Origin: Candidatus Didemnitutus sp.
GTDB lineage: Bacteria > Verrucomicrobiota > Verrucomicrobiia > Opitutales > Opitutaceae
Assembly (NCBI GenBank): GCA_023701285.1
Contig: JAMPXH010000004.1
Span: 1 to 64,000 of the forward strand
DNA length: 64,000 nt
Direction of reading: 5' to 3'
Shown here: in pieces, positions 8,889 to 17,626 of the stretch
Layout: every line of letters begins with the position of its first letter
Position numbering within the stretch: position 1 is the first letter of the stretch
The notes under the pieces: model-generated
Seen by the model: only the letters and a program-made list of their open reading frames with translations
The model's database searches: none
What the model was told of the DNA's origin: nothing
Position numbers and translations under genes: made by a program

Positions 8889-9356
8889 TCAGAGCAAGGC
8901 CACGAAGCTGCCGTTGAACTCGACGGCGGTTTTGCCCGCTGCGCCCTCGACGAGCGCCGTCAGCTCCATGCCGGCCTTCCGGTGTCGCCGCAGCTCGACC
9001 AGAAAATGCTCCACCGCGGCCCCGGTGGGGCGCTCGCAGACCGCGCGCAACGCCCCCGCGACCGCCCGGCGATACGTCGCCGCGCTGCGCCGCACGACCA
9101 CATGTCCGTCCAGACCGGCCTCGCGCAGCGTCATCCACACCGCGCCGTAGCAGGCGAGCGTGGGCAACGCATGCAAGGAACCGCCGAACGCCGTGCCGAG
9201 GTGGTTGCGGTTCGGCTCCAGCGGCGCTTCGAGCACCAGCCGGTGCGCACTCGCCTCGATCGCGCGCAGCCCCATCGCGCGGGTGAGCGGGATCTGTTCG
9301 TGGAAAAAAGCCGTGAGCCCTTCGGGGCTGATGCTGGCGGGAACCGAATGGCTCAT
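8889..9356 (-). CDS. YiiD-type thioesterase-fold protein
   Basis: Protein of 155 aa. The hot-dog thioesterase signature is visible in NHLGTAFGGSLHALPTLACYGAVW. Length and motif spacing fit the putative thioesterase (YiiD C-terminal) family; the acyl substrate is unknown. It is the only real coding part of the 1426-codon minus-strand track ORF, which otherwise is the antisense of the DUF748 gene. Convergent with the dUTPase gene. Confidence 0.82.
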   Translation of the reverse strand: MSHSVPASISPEGLTAFFHEQIPLTRAMGLRAIEASAHRLVLEAPLEPNRNHLGTAFGGSLHALPTLACYGAVWMTLREAGLDGHVVVRRSAATYRRAVAGALRAVCERPTGAAVEHFLVELRRHRKAGMELTALVEGAAGKTAVEFNGSFVALL

Positions 9357-9461
9357 GTGGACGCGGGAAAATGAAGTGGTGCCGGACCGGGGCAAGTCCC
9401 TATCGTCGCGGCGGCGGTGGCGCTTCCCTTCGCTATGCGAGCGTGGCACACTGTTCTCCTG

Positions 9462-12400
9462 ATGAACTGGAACTCCTGTTCTGCCCGCACACGTCGCAAT
9501 CTCGGCATCCTCGCCGGTCTGCTGGTCGTGTTCACCGTCGTCGGCTTCTTTGTGGTGCCGCCCATCGTGCGCACCCAAATCGAGCGTCGCGCCACCGAGG
9601 CGCTGGGACGGCAGGTGACCGTGGGCAAGGTGCGCTTCAATCCCTACACGCTCGGGCTCACGCTCGAACGCCTCGAGGTGCGCACCGCGGACGGCGCGGG
9701 CTCCTTCCTCGGCTGGGAGCGGCTCTATGTGAACTTCGACGCGCTGGCCTCGCTCGGCGGCGACTGGGTGCTGGGCGACATCGAACTCGACGGCTTTCAT
9801 GTGGCCGTCGCGCTCGAGGCGGATGGGAAGTTCGACTTCGCCGACATCCTCGCGAAGCTCATGCCGCCGGCCGATCCAGCGGCGCCGCCCGCGCCGGCGA
9901 CGCCCTCGCGGCCGTTGCGCGTGGTCGCGCTCAAGGTCGCCCAAGCGCGGGTCGAGTTCGCCGATCGCTCGCGGGCGCAGCCGTTCGCGACGACGCTCGG
10001 GCCGCTCTCGTTCGATCTCAAAAACTTCCGCACCGTCACGGAAAACGGTGCACCGTATCAGTTCGAAGCCGTCACGGAATCGGGCGAGCGCCTGCGCTGG
10101 GTCGGCACGTTGATCGCCGCGCCCTTCCGCTCCGAAGGCGAACTGGTGCTCGAAAACATCCTGTTGCCCAAATACGCGCCCTACTATGCGGACGCGATCC
10201 GGGCGGACCTGACCAGCGGACGCCTGACCGTGCGCGGTCGCTACGCGATCGACCTGACGCCGGACCGGCAGGTGCTGCGTCTCGCGGAAGGCGCGGTGTC
10301 CTTGCAGGGAGTGAAACTGCAGGAGCGCGGCACGGAAGTCGTGGCGCTCGACCTGCCGGCGTTCGCCGTCACGGGCGTCCAGTTCGATGCGCTGCAACAG
10401 AGCGGCGTGATCGGGCAGGTGCAGGCGAGCGATGGTCGCGTGGTCGTCCGTCGCGAGGCCGATGGCGGGCTGAATTGGCTCGCGATGTTGCCGCTGCCGA
10501 CGGCCGTCGCTGCTGCGCCGGCCGGGGCGCCCGCCGCTCCGCCCGCCGCGTTGCCCGATGTGCGCGTGACGCGGGTGGATCTGCGCAATTTCCAGATCGA
10601 ACTCACCGACCTCGCCGGGCCGCGTCCGGCGAAGCTCGGTCTCGGCGGCCTGCAATTCACCCTGGAGAATCTCTCGCTCGCCGACGGGGTCGCGATGCCG
10701 TTGACGCTGGCGTTCGACTGGGCGCCGCAAGGCCGCGTGATGGTGCAGGGCGAGGTCGGCGTGCTGCCGTCGCCCCGCGCCGATCTTGCGGTGGATGTCG
10801 CTTCGTTCGCCTTGTTGCCGCTCAGCCCTTATCTCGAGCAGCAGCTCAATGCGCGGCTGGCTCAGGGCGCGGTGACAACGCAGATGCAGGTGAAAGTCGT
10901 GCCGGGCGGGCAGGGTCCCGCCGCGGATCTTGCGGGCACCGTGCGGATCGATGAACTCAGTCTCGTCGACGGCGTCATGGGAGAACCGTTGGCCGGCTTC
11001 GCCTCGCTCGAACTCAAGGGCCTGAAGGCCGCCTCCGCGCCCGAGTTGGCGTTGGCGCTCGAGGAGGTGGTGCTCACGGGGCCTTTTGCGCGCGTCATCG
11101 TGCGCGAGGACAAGACGCTCAATCTCGCCGGTCTCGTGCGTGCCGCGCCCGAGCCGGTTTCGCTGGCTCCAGCGCCGGACACTTCCTCGGCCGCACCGCC
11201 TGCCTCCGCTCCTGCGCCGGTGCCGAAGATCGAGGTCGGCAAGGTGACCATTGCGGCGGGCGATTTCAGCCTGACGGATCGCTCGCTGTCGCCGCAGGTG
11301 CGCTCGGCGCTCGGCAAGTTCGGCGGCACGGTCGGCTCGATTTCGTCGAGCCATCCGGCGCGGGCCGCGGTCGATCTGCGCGGCGAGGTCGATGGCGTGG
11401 GACCGGTGGCGATCACGGGCTGGCTCGATCCGCTCGGCACGCCGCGGCTGATCGATTTGCAGGTGGATTTCCGCAACGTGGACCTGCTGCCTTTCAGTCC
11501 CTACAGCGGCAAATACGCGGGCTACGAGCTGGCGCGCGGCAAGTTCGCGCTGGCCGTGAAGGCGAAGGTCGAGGGCGAGCGCCTGCAGTCGGAAAACGTG
11601 ATCACGCTGAGCCAGTTCACCTTTGGCGCGCCCGTGGCCAGTCCCGACGCCACCAAGCTGCCCGTGCGGCTCGGCGTCGCGTTGCTCAAGGATCTCGACG
11701 GCCAGATCGTCATCGACGTGCCCATGTCGGGCGACGTGAACGATCCCAGCCTGCGCATCGGCCGCGTGGTCGGGCGCGTGATCGTGAACCTGCTGACCAA
11801 GGCCGCCGTGTCGCCGTTTGCATTGCTCGGCTCGATGTTCGGAGGAGGCGGCGATGAGCTGGCGTTCCAGGAGTTCGAGCCGGGGCTGGTCGTCCTGCGG
11901 CCGGCCGAACAGGCGAAACTCGACACGATGGTGAAGGCGCTGGCCAACCGCCCCGGCCTCAGCCTCGGGCTCGAAGGCGGCTACGACGGCCCGGCCGACA
12001 CCTTCGCCCTGCGGCGCCTCAAGGTCGCGGCGCTGGTGCGGGCGAAGCTTTGGGAGGAGCTCCATCTGGCGGACCCGAACCTGCCGCCGCCGGACAAGCT
12101 GGAGATCTCCGCCGAGCAGCATGCGGCCAAGCTCAAGCAGCTCTTCGACGAGAAATTCCCGCCCGGCACGGAGTTCGGCACGCCGTTGCCTTCGGCACCC
12201 GCCGTGGTGCAGCCCCCGCCGCCGCCCAAGAGCGTCTTCCGCCGGATCGTCCATGCGGCGACCTTCGCCGGAGTGCGCGAAAAACGCGCGGCTGCGCAGG
12301 AGAACGCTCGCCGTGCCTCGGAGCATGCCCAGGCCGTCGCCGCGGCTCAGGCCGCGGGCTTGCCCGTGGAGGAGATGACCGGCCGGCTCGCGGAGACGAT

Positions 12401-12569
12401 GGAGGTTTCCACCGACGATCTGCGGGCCTTGGCTGCAGCGCGTGCGCAACGCGTGCGTGATTATTTTGTCCAGGAAGGCAAGGTTGCCCCTGATCGGTTG
12501 TTCCTCACGCAGGCCAAGGAAGGTCAAGCGGAGAACAAGGGACCGCGCGTCTATCTCAGCTTGCAGTGA
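9462..12569 (+). CDS. DUF748 / AsmA-like envelope protein
   Basis: Protein of 1035 aa. An N-terminal membrane anchor (LGILAGLLVVFTVVGFFVVP) is followed by a long repetitive beta-rich region with the DUF748 hallmarks VRFNPYTLGLTLERLEV, VNFDALASL and several blocks of the type PFSPYSGKYAGYEL and LKDLDGQIVIDVPMSGDVNDP. The C-terminus (about 990-1035) resembles an OmpA-type end, RVRDYFVQEGKVAPDRLF. AsmA-like proteins act in the periplasm at the inner membrane and are linked to lipid transport to the outer membrane; that role is family knowledge, not shown here. Start at MNWNSC chosen because it sits directly before the anchor. Confidence 0.88.
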   Translation: MNWNSCSARTRRNLGILAGLLVVFTVVGFFVVPPIVRTQIERRATEALGRQVTVGKVRFNPYTLGLTLERLEVRTADGAGSFLGWERLYVNFDALASLGGDWVLGDIELDGFHVAVALEADGKFDFADILAKLMPPADPAAPPAPATPSRPLRVVALKVAQARVEFADRSRAQPFATTLGPLSFDLKNFRTVTENGAPYQFEAVTESGERLRWVGTLIAAPFRSEGELVLENILLPKYAPYYADAIRADLTSGRLTVRGRYAIDLTPDRQVLRLAEGAVSLQGVKLQERGTEVVALDLPAFAVTGVQFDALQQSGVIGQVQASDGRVVVRREADGGLNWLAMLPLPTAVAAAPAGAPAAPPAALPDVRVTRVDLRNFQIELTDLAGPRPAKLGLGGLQFTLENLSLADGVAMPLTLAFDWAPQGRVMVQGEVGVLPSPRADLAVDVASFALLPLSPYLEQQLNARLAQGAVTTQMQVKVVPGGQGPAADLAGTVRIDELSLVDGVMGEPLAGFASLELKGLKAASAPELALALEEVVLTGPFARVIVREDKTLNLAGLVRAAPEPVSLAPAPDTSSAAPPASAPAPVPKIEVGKVTIAAGDFSLTDRSLSPQVRSALGKFGGTVGSISSSHPARAAVDLRGEVDGVGPVAITGWLDPLGTPRLIDLQVDFRNVDLLPFSPYSGKYAGYELARGKFALAVKAKVEGERLQSENVITLSQFTFGAPVASPDATKLPVRLGVALLKDLDGQIVIDVPMSGDVNDPSLRIGRVVGRVIVNLLTKAAVSPFALLGSMFGGGGDELAFQEFEPGLVVLRPAEQAKLDTMVKALANRPGLSLGLEGGYDGPADTFALRRLKVAALVRAKLWEELHLADPNLPPPDKLEISAEQHAAKLKQLFDEKFPPGTEFGTPLPSAPAVVQPPPPPKSVFRRIVHAATFAGVREKRAAAQENARRASEHAQAVAAAQAAGLPVEEMTGRLAETMEVSTDDLRALAAARAQRVRDYFVQEGKVAPDRLFLTQAKEGQAENKGPRVYLSLQ

Positions 12570-12626
12570 GCGGCGCGAGGCGTCGTGGCCGGGCTGCGCC
12601 CATCCCGGGCTTGCGGTCCGGCGACG

Positions 12627-12896
12627 ATGCCCGACGCTGGTGCAATGGAGTGCCGTTCCCACTGCGCCGCGTGTTGCATCGCGCCGAGCATCTCTTCGCC
12701 GATTCCCGGCATGGCCGGTGGCAAGCCCGCTGGCATCCCCTGCGTGCAGCTGCTGCCGGATCTGCGCTGCGCGCTCTTCGGCCAGCCTTCCCGGCCGGCG
12801 GTGTGCGCGAGCCTCCGCCCGACGGAGGAGATGTGCGGCGACTCGCGCGAATACGCCCTGCGCTGGCTGGCGGCGTTGGAAGCTGACACACGCTGA
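12627..12896 (+). CDS. Small YkgJ-like cysteine-cluster protein
   Basis: Protein of 89 aa with the pattern [22 protein letters not shown], then [14 protein letters not shown] and PAVCASL, EMCGD. This is a short conserved member of the Zn/Fe-chelating YkgJ group. The function is unknown. A second in-frame ATG six codons downstream (MECRSHC) is an equally plausible start and would match shorter homologues. It follows the DUF748 gene by 57 nt. Confidence 0.78.
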   Translation: MPDAGAMECRSHCAACCIAPSISSPIPGMAGGKPAGIPCVQLLPDLRCALFGQPSRPAVCASLRPTEEMCGDSREYALRWLAALEADTR

Positions 12897-12965
12897 AACC
12901 GCGCGGCAGCTTGCGTCCTGCGCCAAGCGTGCAACACTGCCGCTCCCGTCCGGGATATTGTCCGC

Positions 12966-13253
12966 ATGCGCCTGTTTCGCCTCCTTCTCGCTGCCGTCAT
13001 CGGCCTTTTCGCCCTCCTCATGGGCGGCATCGTGGCCGTGTGCGTGCTCGTCGGCGGAGCGATCGCCTTGATCCTGACCCGGCTCGGTCTGGCGCGCGGA
13101 CACATCAAGGTCAACGTCCAGCGCGGCGCCGGTGCGCGCCCGACCTCCGGCCGGACCACGCGCGTGCATGCGCCCGACGCCATCGACGTGGAGACGACTC
13201 CGGTCGCCGGAGCCTCTGCGGCCCTGCCCGGCGAGCAGCCGCCCAAGGCGTAG
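12966..13253 (+). CDS. Small single-pass membrane protein
   Basis: Protein of 95 aa, not recognised. Residues 1-41 form one long hydrophobic segment (LLLAAVIGLFALLMGGIVAV and onward, possibly two helices), followed by a basic stretch and a hydrophilic, Pro/Ala-rich tail. It fits between YkgJ-like and ettA in the same direction. Confidence 0.6.
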   Translation: MRLFRLLLAAVIGLFALLMGGIVAVCVLVGGAIALILTRLGLARGHIKVNVQRGAGARPTSGRTTRVHAPDAIDVETTPVAGASAALPGEQPPKA

Positions 13254-13364
13254 CGCGTCGCCCGGGAGGAGGGCCGGCCGTCGTGGCGGCGGCTCCGCGC
13301 GGCATTAGTGTTGATTCGCCCCGGCGAACGGTCCGTTCATCTCCCCGCTTCCCTTTTTCACCGC

Positions 13365-15056
13365 ATGGCCAAGAACGACGAATCCACCCCCAAGATCATC
13401 TTCTCGATGCTCGGCGTCTCGAAGAAAATCGAGCGCAAGGAAATCCTCCGCGACATCTCGCTGTCGTTTTTCTACGGCGCGAAGATCGGCGTCCTCGGCC
13501 TCAACGGCTCGGGCAAGTCCTCGCTCATGCGCATCCTCGCCGGCCTCGACAAGGAGTTCGACGGCCACGTGGCGTTCGAGCCGGGTTACCCGGTCGGCTT
13601 CCTTCCGCAGGAGCCGCAGCTCACGCCCGGCTCGACGGTGCGCGCGTGCGTCGAGGAAGGCGTCAAGCACCTCACCGATCTCACCGCGGCCTACGATGCG
13701 TCCTGGGACGAGATCGCCGCGGCCGAGGACGATGCCACGCGCGACGCGATCTCCGAGAAACAGGCGAAATTGCAGGAGCAGATCGACGCGCTCGGCGCGT
13801 GGGACACGGCGCCGATGGTCGAGCAGGCGATGGACGCCCTGCGTTGCCCGCCGCCGGATGCGATCGTCGATACGCTCTCGGGCGGCGAGCGCCGTCGCGT
13901 CGCGCTCGCGCGGCTGTTGTTGCAGAAGCCTTCGATCCTCCTGCTCGACGAGCCGACGAACCATCTCGATGCCGAAAGCGTCGGCTGGCTGGAGCAGCAC
14001 CTCGCGCGTTACGAGGGCACGGTCATCGCCGTGACGCACGACCGCTACTTCCTCGACAACGTCGCGGGCTGGATCCTCGAACTCGACCGCGGTCACGGCA
14101 TTCCGTGGAAGGGCAACTACTCCGAGTGGCTCGAACAAAAGCAGAAGCGCCTCGCGATCGAGCAGCGCACCGAGGACCGCCGGCAGAAGGCGATGGCGCG
14201 CGAACTCGAGTGGATCCGCTCCGGCGCGAAGGCGCGGCAGGCCAAGGGCCAGGCGCGCATCAACGCCTACGAGGCGATGCTCAAGCAGGACGTGGCCGAG
14301 CAGGAGAAGAAATTCGAGATCATCATCCCGCCCGGCCCGCGGCTCGGCACGCTCGTCGTCGAGGCGCAGGGCGTCACGAAGGCCTACGGCGACAACCTCC
14401 TCTATGAAAACCTGTCGTTCGCGCTCCCGCCCGGCGGCATCGTCGGCGTGATCGGTCCGAACGGCGCGGGCAAGACCACGCTCTTCAAGCTCATCACCGG
14501 GCTCGAGAAGGCCGATGCCGGGACGTTCCGCATTGGCGAGACGGTGAAGTCAGCCTACGTCGAGCAATCGCGCGACTCGTTGCAGAACGACCGGACGATC
14601 TGGGAAGTGATCAGCGACGGCCAGGAGATGATGCCGCTCGGCGCGCGCACGGTGAACAGCCGCGCGTATTGCGCACAGTTCGGTTTCACCGGCGCCGACC
14701 AGCAGAAGAAGGTCGGCGTGCTCTCCGGTGGCGAACGCAACCGCGTGCTCCTCGCGCGCGTGCTCAAGAGCGGTGCCAACCTCATCCTGCTCGACGAACC
14801 GACGAACGATCTCGACGTGAACTCGATCCGCGCGCTCGAGGAAGGTCTCGAAAACTTCGCCGGCTGCGCCGTGATCATCTCGCACGACCGCTGGTTCCTC
14901 GACCGCATCGCGACGCACATCATGGCGTTCGAGGGCGACAGCTACGTGCACTGGTTCGCCGGCAACTACTCCAGTTACATGGAGGATTACCACCGCCGGA
15001 AGGGCAAGGACGCCGACCAGCCGCACCGCATCAAATACCGGAAGCTCACCCGCTGA
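13365..15056 (+). CDS. ettA: Energy-dependent translational throttle protein EttA (ABC-F)
   Basis: Protein of 563 aa with two ABC cassettes and no membrane segments. Cassette 1 has GLNGSGKSSL, signature LSGGERRRVALARLL and LLLDEPTNHLD; cassette 2 has GPNGAGKTTL, LSGGERNRVLLARVL and LLDEPTNDLDV. The inserted arm between about 90 and 150 (AAYDASWDEIAAAEDDATRD) and the short C-terminus ending QPHRIKYRKLTR are typical of EttA rather than Uup or other ABC-F proteins. EttA binds the ribosomal E site and gates the first elongation step by ADP/ATP ratio. Start at MAKNDESTPK. Confidence 0.95.
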   Translation: MAKNDESTPKIIFSMLGVSKKIERKEILRDISLSFFYGAKIGVLGLNGSGKSSLMRILAGLDKEFDGHVAFEPGYPVGFLPQEPQLTPGSTVRACVEEGVKHLTDLTAAYDASWDEIAAAEDDATRDAISEKQAKLQEQIDALGAWDTAPMVEQAMDALRCPPPDAIVDTLSGGERRRVALARLLLQKPSILLLDEPTNHLDAESVGWLEQHLARYEGTVIAVTHDRYFLDNVAGWILELDRGHGIPWKGNYSEWLEQKQKRLAIEQRTEDRRQKAMARELEWIRSGAKARQAKGQARINAYEAMLKQDVAEQEKKFEIIIPPGPRLGTLVVEAQGVTKAYGDNLLYENLSFALPPGGIVGVIGPNGAGKTTLFKLITGLEKADAGTFRIGETVKSAYVEQSRDSLQNDRTIWEVISDGQEMMPLGARTVNSRAYCAQFGFTGADQQKKVGVLSGGERNRVLLARVLKSGANLILLDEPTNDLDVNSIRALEEGLENFAGCAVIISHDRWFLDRIATHIMAFEGDSYVHWFAGNYSSYMEDYHRRKGKDADQPHRIKYRKLTR

Positions 15057-15085
15057 GTCGGCGCGGCGAGCGCCCGTGCGGCGGC

Positions 15086-15463
15086 TTATTCGAAATCGAA
15101 CAACCGGCCCATCTCGCGCCGGTCCTTCTTCGTCGGGCGGCCCTTGCCGCGTTCGCGGGCGAGCAGGTGCTCGAGACTGGCCTGCTTGGCGCGTTCGTAT
15201 TCCGCGGCAGGCGTGAGGTCCTCGACGAATTCCACCAGCAGCTTCGCACCGACGCGCGAGCGGGGCACGCCGCGGACCTTCAGCGTGCGCGTGATCATGC
15301 CGACCTTGGCGGTGACCGTCTCGCCGAGGTGGACATCGCGCCCCGGCTTGGCGTCGAGGCCATTCACCTGCACCCGTCCGTTGCGGCACACGGCGGCGGC
15401 CTCCGCGCGGGTCTTGAACACGCGCACGGCCCAGAGCCATTTGTCGAGTCGGGTGTCTTCCAT
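15086..15463 (-). CDS. hslR: S4-domain RNA-binding protein, Hsp15-like
   Basis: Protein of 125 aa. The S4 domain spans the first 60 residues (RLDKWLWAVRVFKTRAEAAAVC, GRVQVNG), and the basic tail ARERGKGRPTKKDRREM matches Hsp15, which recycles stalled 50S subunits carrying nascent chains. GGGAG-like purines precede the ATG, one of the few good Shine-Dalgarno sites in this part of the window. Convergent with ettA. Confidence 0.88.
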   Translation of the reverse strand: MEDTRLDKWLWAVRVFKTRAEAAAVCRNGRVQVNGLDAKPGRDVHLGETVTAKVGMITRTLKVRGVPRSRVGAKLLVEFVEDLTPAAEYERAKQASLEHLLARERGKGRPTKKDRREMGRLFDFE

Positions 15464-15562
15464 GGAAATCTCCCGGAGGTTTGCCACAACGGACGTGAAA
15501 ATACACCAAAACAAAAGCGAGTGCCGGCTCGCCACGCGGCGGGGAGCACGCAGATTCGCCGC

Positions 15563-16270
15563 GTGCGCAAAACAACCACCACCTCCTCCGGTTGGGCCGA
15601 AGCCTGGCCCGATGCGCTGGGCTTCGCCGGCGGTTTGGCGCTGGCGTGGTTTTTTCGCTGGGAGACGCGCGATCTGGTGTGGAGCCTCTGGCTGTCGAGC
15701 CTGCTGGTCGGCTATGCGATGATCGTGTGGGGCATCTTCGGCCCGGCGGTGCTGCGCCGGCGGGAGGAGCAGGCCGGCGGGCCGCTGGCGACTTGGGTGG
15801 GCGGGCTGTTCCTGCTGGCGTTCTTCACGGTCCATTTCGGGATGTTCCATTTCGTCCACTCGGCGTTCCTGAATGGATTTTTCCCTGTGACGGGCGAGGC
15901 GCGCGGTTTTCCCGGGCCGGCGCTGTATGGCGAGGTTTTGGCGGATTACTGGTGGTTCGTGCCGCTGGCCTTGTTGGCGGAGCGCAAGGCCTTCGTGTTG
16001 GAGCCGGTGCCGCCGGCGCCGCCTCCCACTTCGGTGAAGGCCGCGGACATCGCTGTGCGCAAGGAGCGTCAGGCCCGGCTCGCTCCGACGCGCGGGATGA
16101 TGGCGCCCTACAAGAATGTCGTGCGCCTGCACCTGCTCATTTTCTTTTTCGCCGGCGCCCACTTCGCGCGGCTCGACGGCTTCCTCGTCTATGCCGTGGT
16201 CTACGCGGTGTATTTTTTCCCGTGGCGGCTGCTCAAGCCGGCAGCGGGCGCGCCGGAGCCGACGCGTTAG
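15563..16270 (+). CDS. DUF6498-type multi-pass membrane protein
   Basis: Protein of 235 aa from a GTG start. About six membrane segments can be seen (for example ALGFAGGLALAWFF, LWLSSLLVGYAMIVWGIFGP, WVGGLFLLAFFTVHFGMFHF, DGFLVYAVVYAVYFF). The HFGMFHFVHSAFLN segment and the C-terminal layout fit the DUF6498 family, whose function is unknown. The start is uncertain because no ATG is available before the first helix. Its stop overlaps the convergent glycosylase stop (shared TTAG). Confidence 0.72.
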   Translation: MRKTTTTSSGWAEAWPDALGFAGGLALAWFFRWETRDLVWSLWLSSLLVGYAMIVWGIFGPAVLRRREEQAGGPLATWVGGLFLLAFFTVHFGMFHFVHSAFLNGFFPVTGEARGFPGPALYGEVLADYWWFVPLALLAERKAFVLEPVPPAPPPTSVKAADIAVRKERQARLAPTRGMMAPYKNVVRLHLLIFFFAGAHFARLDGFLVYAVVYAVYFFPWRLLKPAAGAPEPTR

Positions 16271-17142
16271 TCGCCGCCGTGGCGGCGTTCCCACGCGAAG
16301 AGGAACTGCTGGGCAAAACCCGCCAACGCGCCGAAGTGCGCGCGCCCGAACTGCGCCACCTGCGCGGGCGACCAGCCGGCGAGGCCGTAGCGCCGGGCGA
16401 GCGCTTTCAAGATCCACGTGTCGACCGGGAATGCTTCCAGCCGGCCGGCGCCGAAAAGCAGGACGCAGTCCGCGACCTTCTCGCCCACGCCCGGCAACTC
16501 CAGCAGCCGCGCCTTGGCCTCCGGGTAGGGAAGAGCTTCCGTTTCCTCCAGCCAACCCGGGCGCGCGGCGAGATGAAGCGCCGTTTCACGGATGTAGCGG
16601 GCGCGAAACCCGAGCAGGCAGCGCCGCAGTTCGCTCTCCGGCACGGCGGCGAGCTCCGACCAAGTGGGCAACCGGTGCCAGCCGGGCGCGACGGGCTCGC
16701 CGTGACGCTCCGCGAGCAACGCCACCATCTGCTTGATCTGCACAATCTGCTTCGTCGCGCTGCAGAGGAAGCCGAGCAGCGTCTCGCCCAAGGGTTGGCG
16801 CAGGATGCGCAGACCGCGGTAAACGGACAGACAGCGCGCGAGGTGCGCGTCGCTGCGCCACGGCAATGTGTCCTCGTGGGCGGTCCAATCCTGCGCGGTG
16901 CCGAGGTAGAGCGACAGTGCCGTTCCGGTTGCGTTCGCGGCGTCGGCCGGTGCGCGCCATTCGAGCCGACCGCGGGCGAGCCGCAGTTGCACCACGTGTT
17001 GCGCCCACCCGCCGGTCCACACGTCCTGTTCGTCGCGGCGCCAGCGGAAGGCCTGGCCGCCGTCCAGCGTCTCGGCGAGCACGGCGGGCGAAGGCGACCA
17101 GCCGTCGCAGGGCTGCCAGCCGCTCCAGCGTGCGTCGCTCAT
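16267..17142 (-). CDS. ogg: 8-oxoguanine DNA glycosylase (OGG1-type)
   Basis: Protein of 291 aa. It has the OGG N-terminal domain (TLDGGQAFRWRR) and the HhH-GPD domain, with LPGVGEKVADCVLLF and PVDTW containing the catalytic Lys (in GEKVADC) and Asp (in PVDTW) equivalent to human OGG1 K249/D268. It excises 8-oxoG opposite C and cleaves by beta-elimination. It is last in a three-gene operon after an OppA-like protein and a small exported protein, spaced by only 4 nt from the latter. Confidence 0.92.
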   Translation of the reverse strand: MSDARWSGWQPCDGWSPSPAVLAETLDGGQAFRWRRDEQDVWTGGWAQHVVQLRLARGRLEWRAPADAANATGTALSLYLGTAQDWTAHEDTLPWRSDAHLARCLSVYRGLRILRQPLGETLLGFLCSATKQIVQIKQMVALLAERHGEPVAPGWHRLPTWSELAAVPESELRRCLLGFRARYIRETALHLAARPGWLEETEALPYPEAKARLLELPGVGEKVADCVLLFGAGRLEAFPVDTWILKALARRYGLAGWSPAQVAQFGRAHFGALAGFAQQFLFAWERRHGGD

Positions 17143-17146
17143 CGGC

Positions 17147-17611
17147 TCAGTTCAGGCCGGGCCTCTCCCAGAGATAACTCTTCTCGGTGGCGATCGTCGC
17201 GCCGGAAGACGCGTCGACCAGCTCGATTTTCCACGCCACCGCGTCCGTCTCGCCGGAGGGCCAGTCGCGGCCGGTCACGCCGAGGTTGAACACCTGTCGG
17301 CCCGCAGGCAGCTCGGCGGGGAACGAGTAGTGGCGCGGCTCGTGCGCGCCGGGCACGGCGACCGAGAGCTCGAAACGCACGCGCTGGGCCGCGCCCGCGT
17401 TGGCGGTGCGAACGAGAAAGTAGTAGCCGCCGCGCTCATCGGCCTGCGTGCGCAGCACGGTCTGGCCGCCATGATTTTCCCGGCCGGTGAAATACTCCGA
17501 GATGCGCTTGAACGAGGCGGCGTCGCGCCATCCGGAGAACACGCGGACAATGCGCACGTCGGCCGCGGAAGCGGCGACGGTCAGCATCAGGAAAAGCGCG
17601 AGGAATCGCAT
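17147..17611 (-). CDS. Small exported protein of unknown function
   Basis: Protein of 154 aa with a signal peptide MRFLALFLMLTVAASAA. The mature part looks beta-rich, with features such as GWRDAASFKRISEYF, GGYYFLVRTAN and a C-terminal YLWERPG. No family was recognised. It sits between the oligopeptide-binding protein gene (15 nt) and the OGG1-like gene (4 nt), so it is co-transcribed, without an obvious functional link. Confidence 0.75.
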   Translation of the reverse strand: MRFLALFLMLTVAASAADVRIVRVFSGWRDAASFKRISEYFTGRENHGGQTVLRTQADERGGYYFLVRTANAGAAQRVRFELSVAVPGAHEPRHYSFPAELPAGRQVFNLGVTGRDWPSGETDAVAWKIELVDASSGATIATEKSYLWERPGLN

Positions 17612-17626
17612 GGCGGCAACGTGCCC

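Noticed and set aside
8889-13169. 1426-codon minus-strand ORF
   Set aside because: Only its last 155 codons (thioesterase-fold protein) are real; the rest is antisense to the DUF748 gene, with Arg/His/Gln-rich shadow composition.
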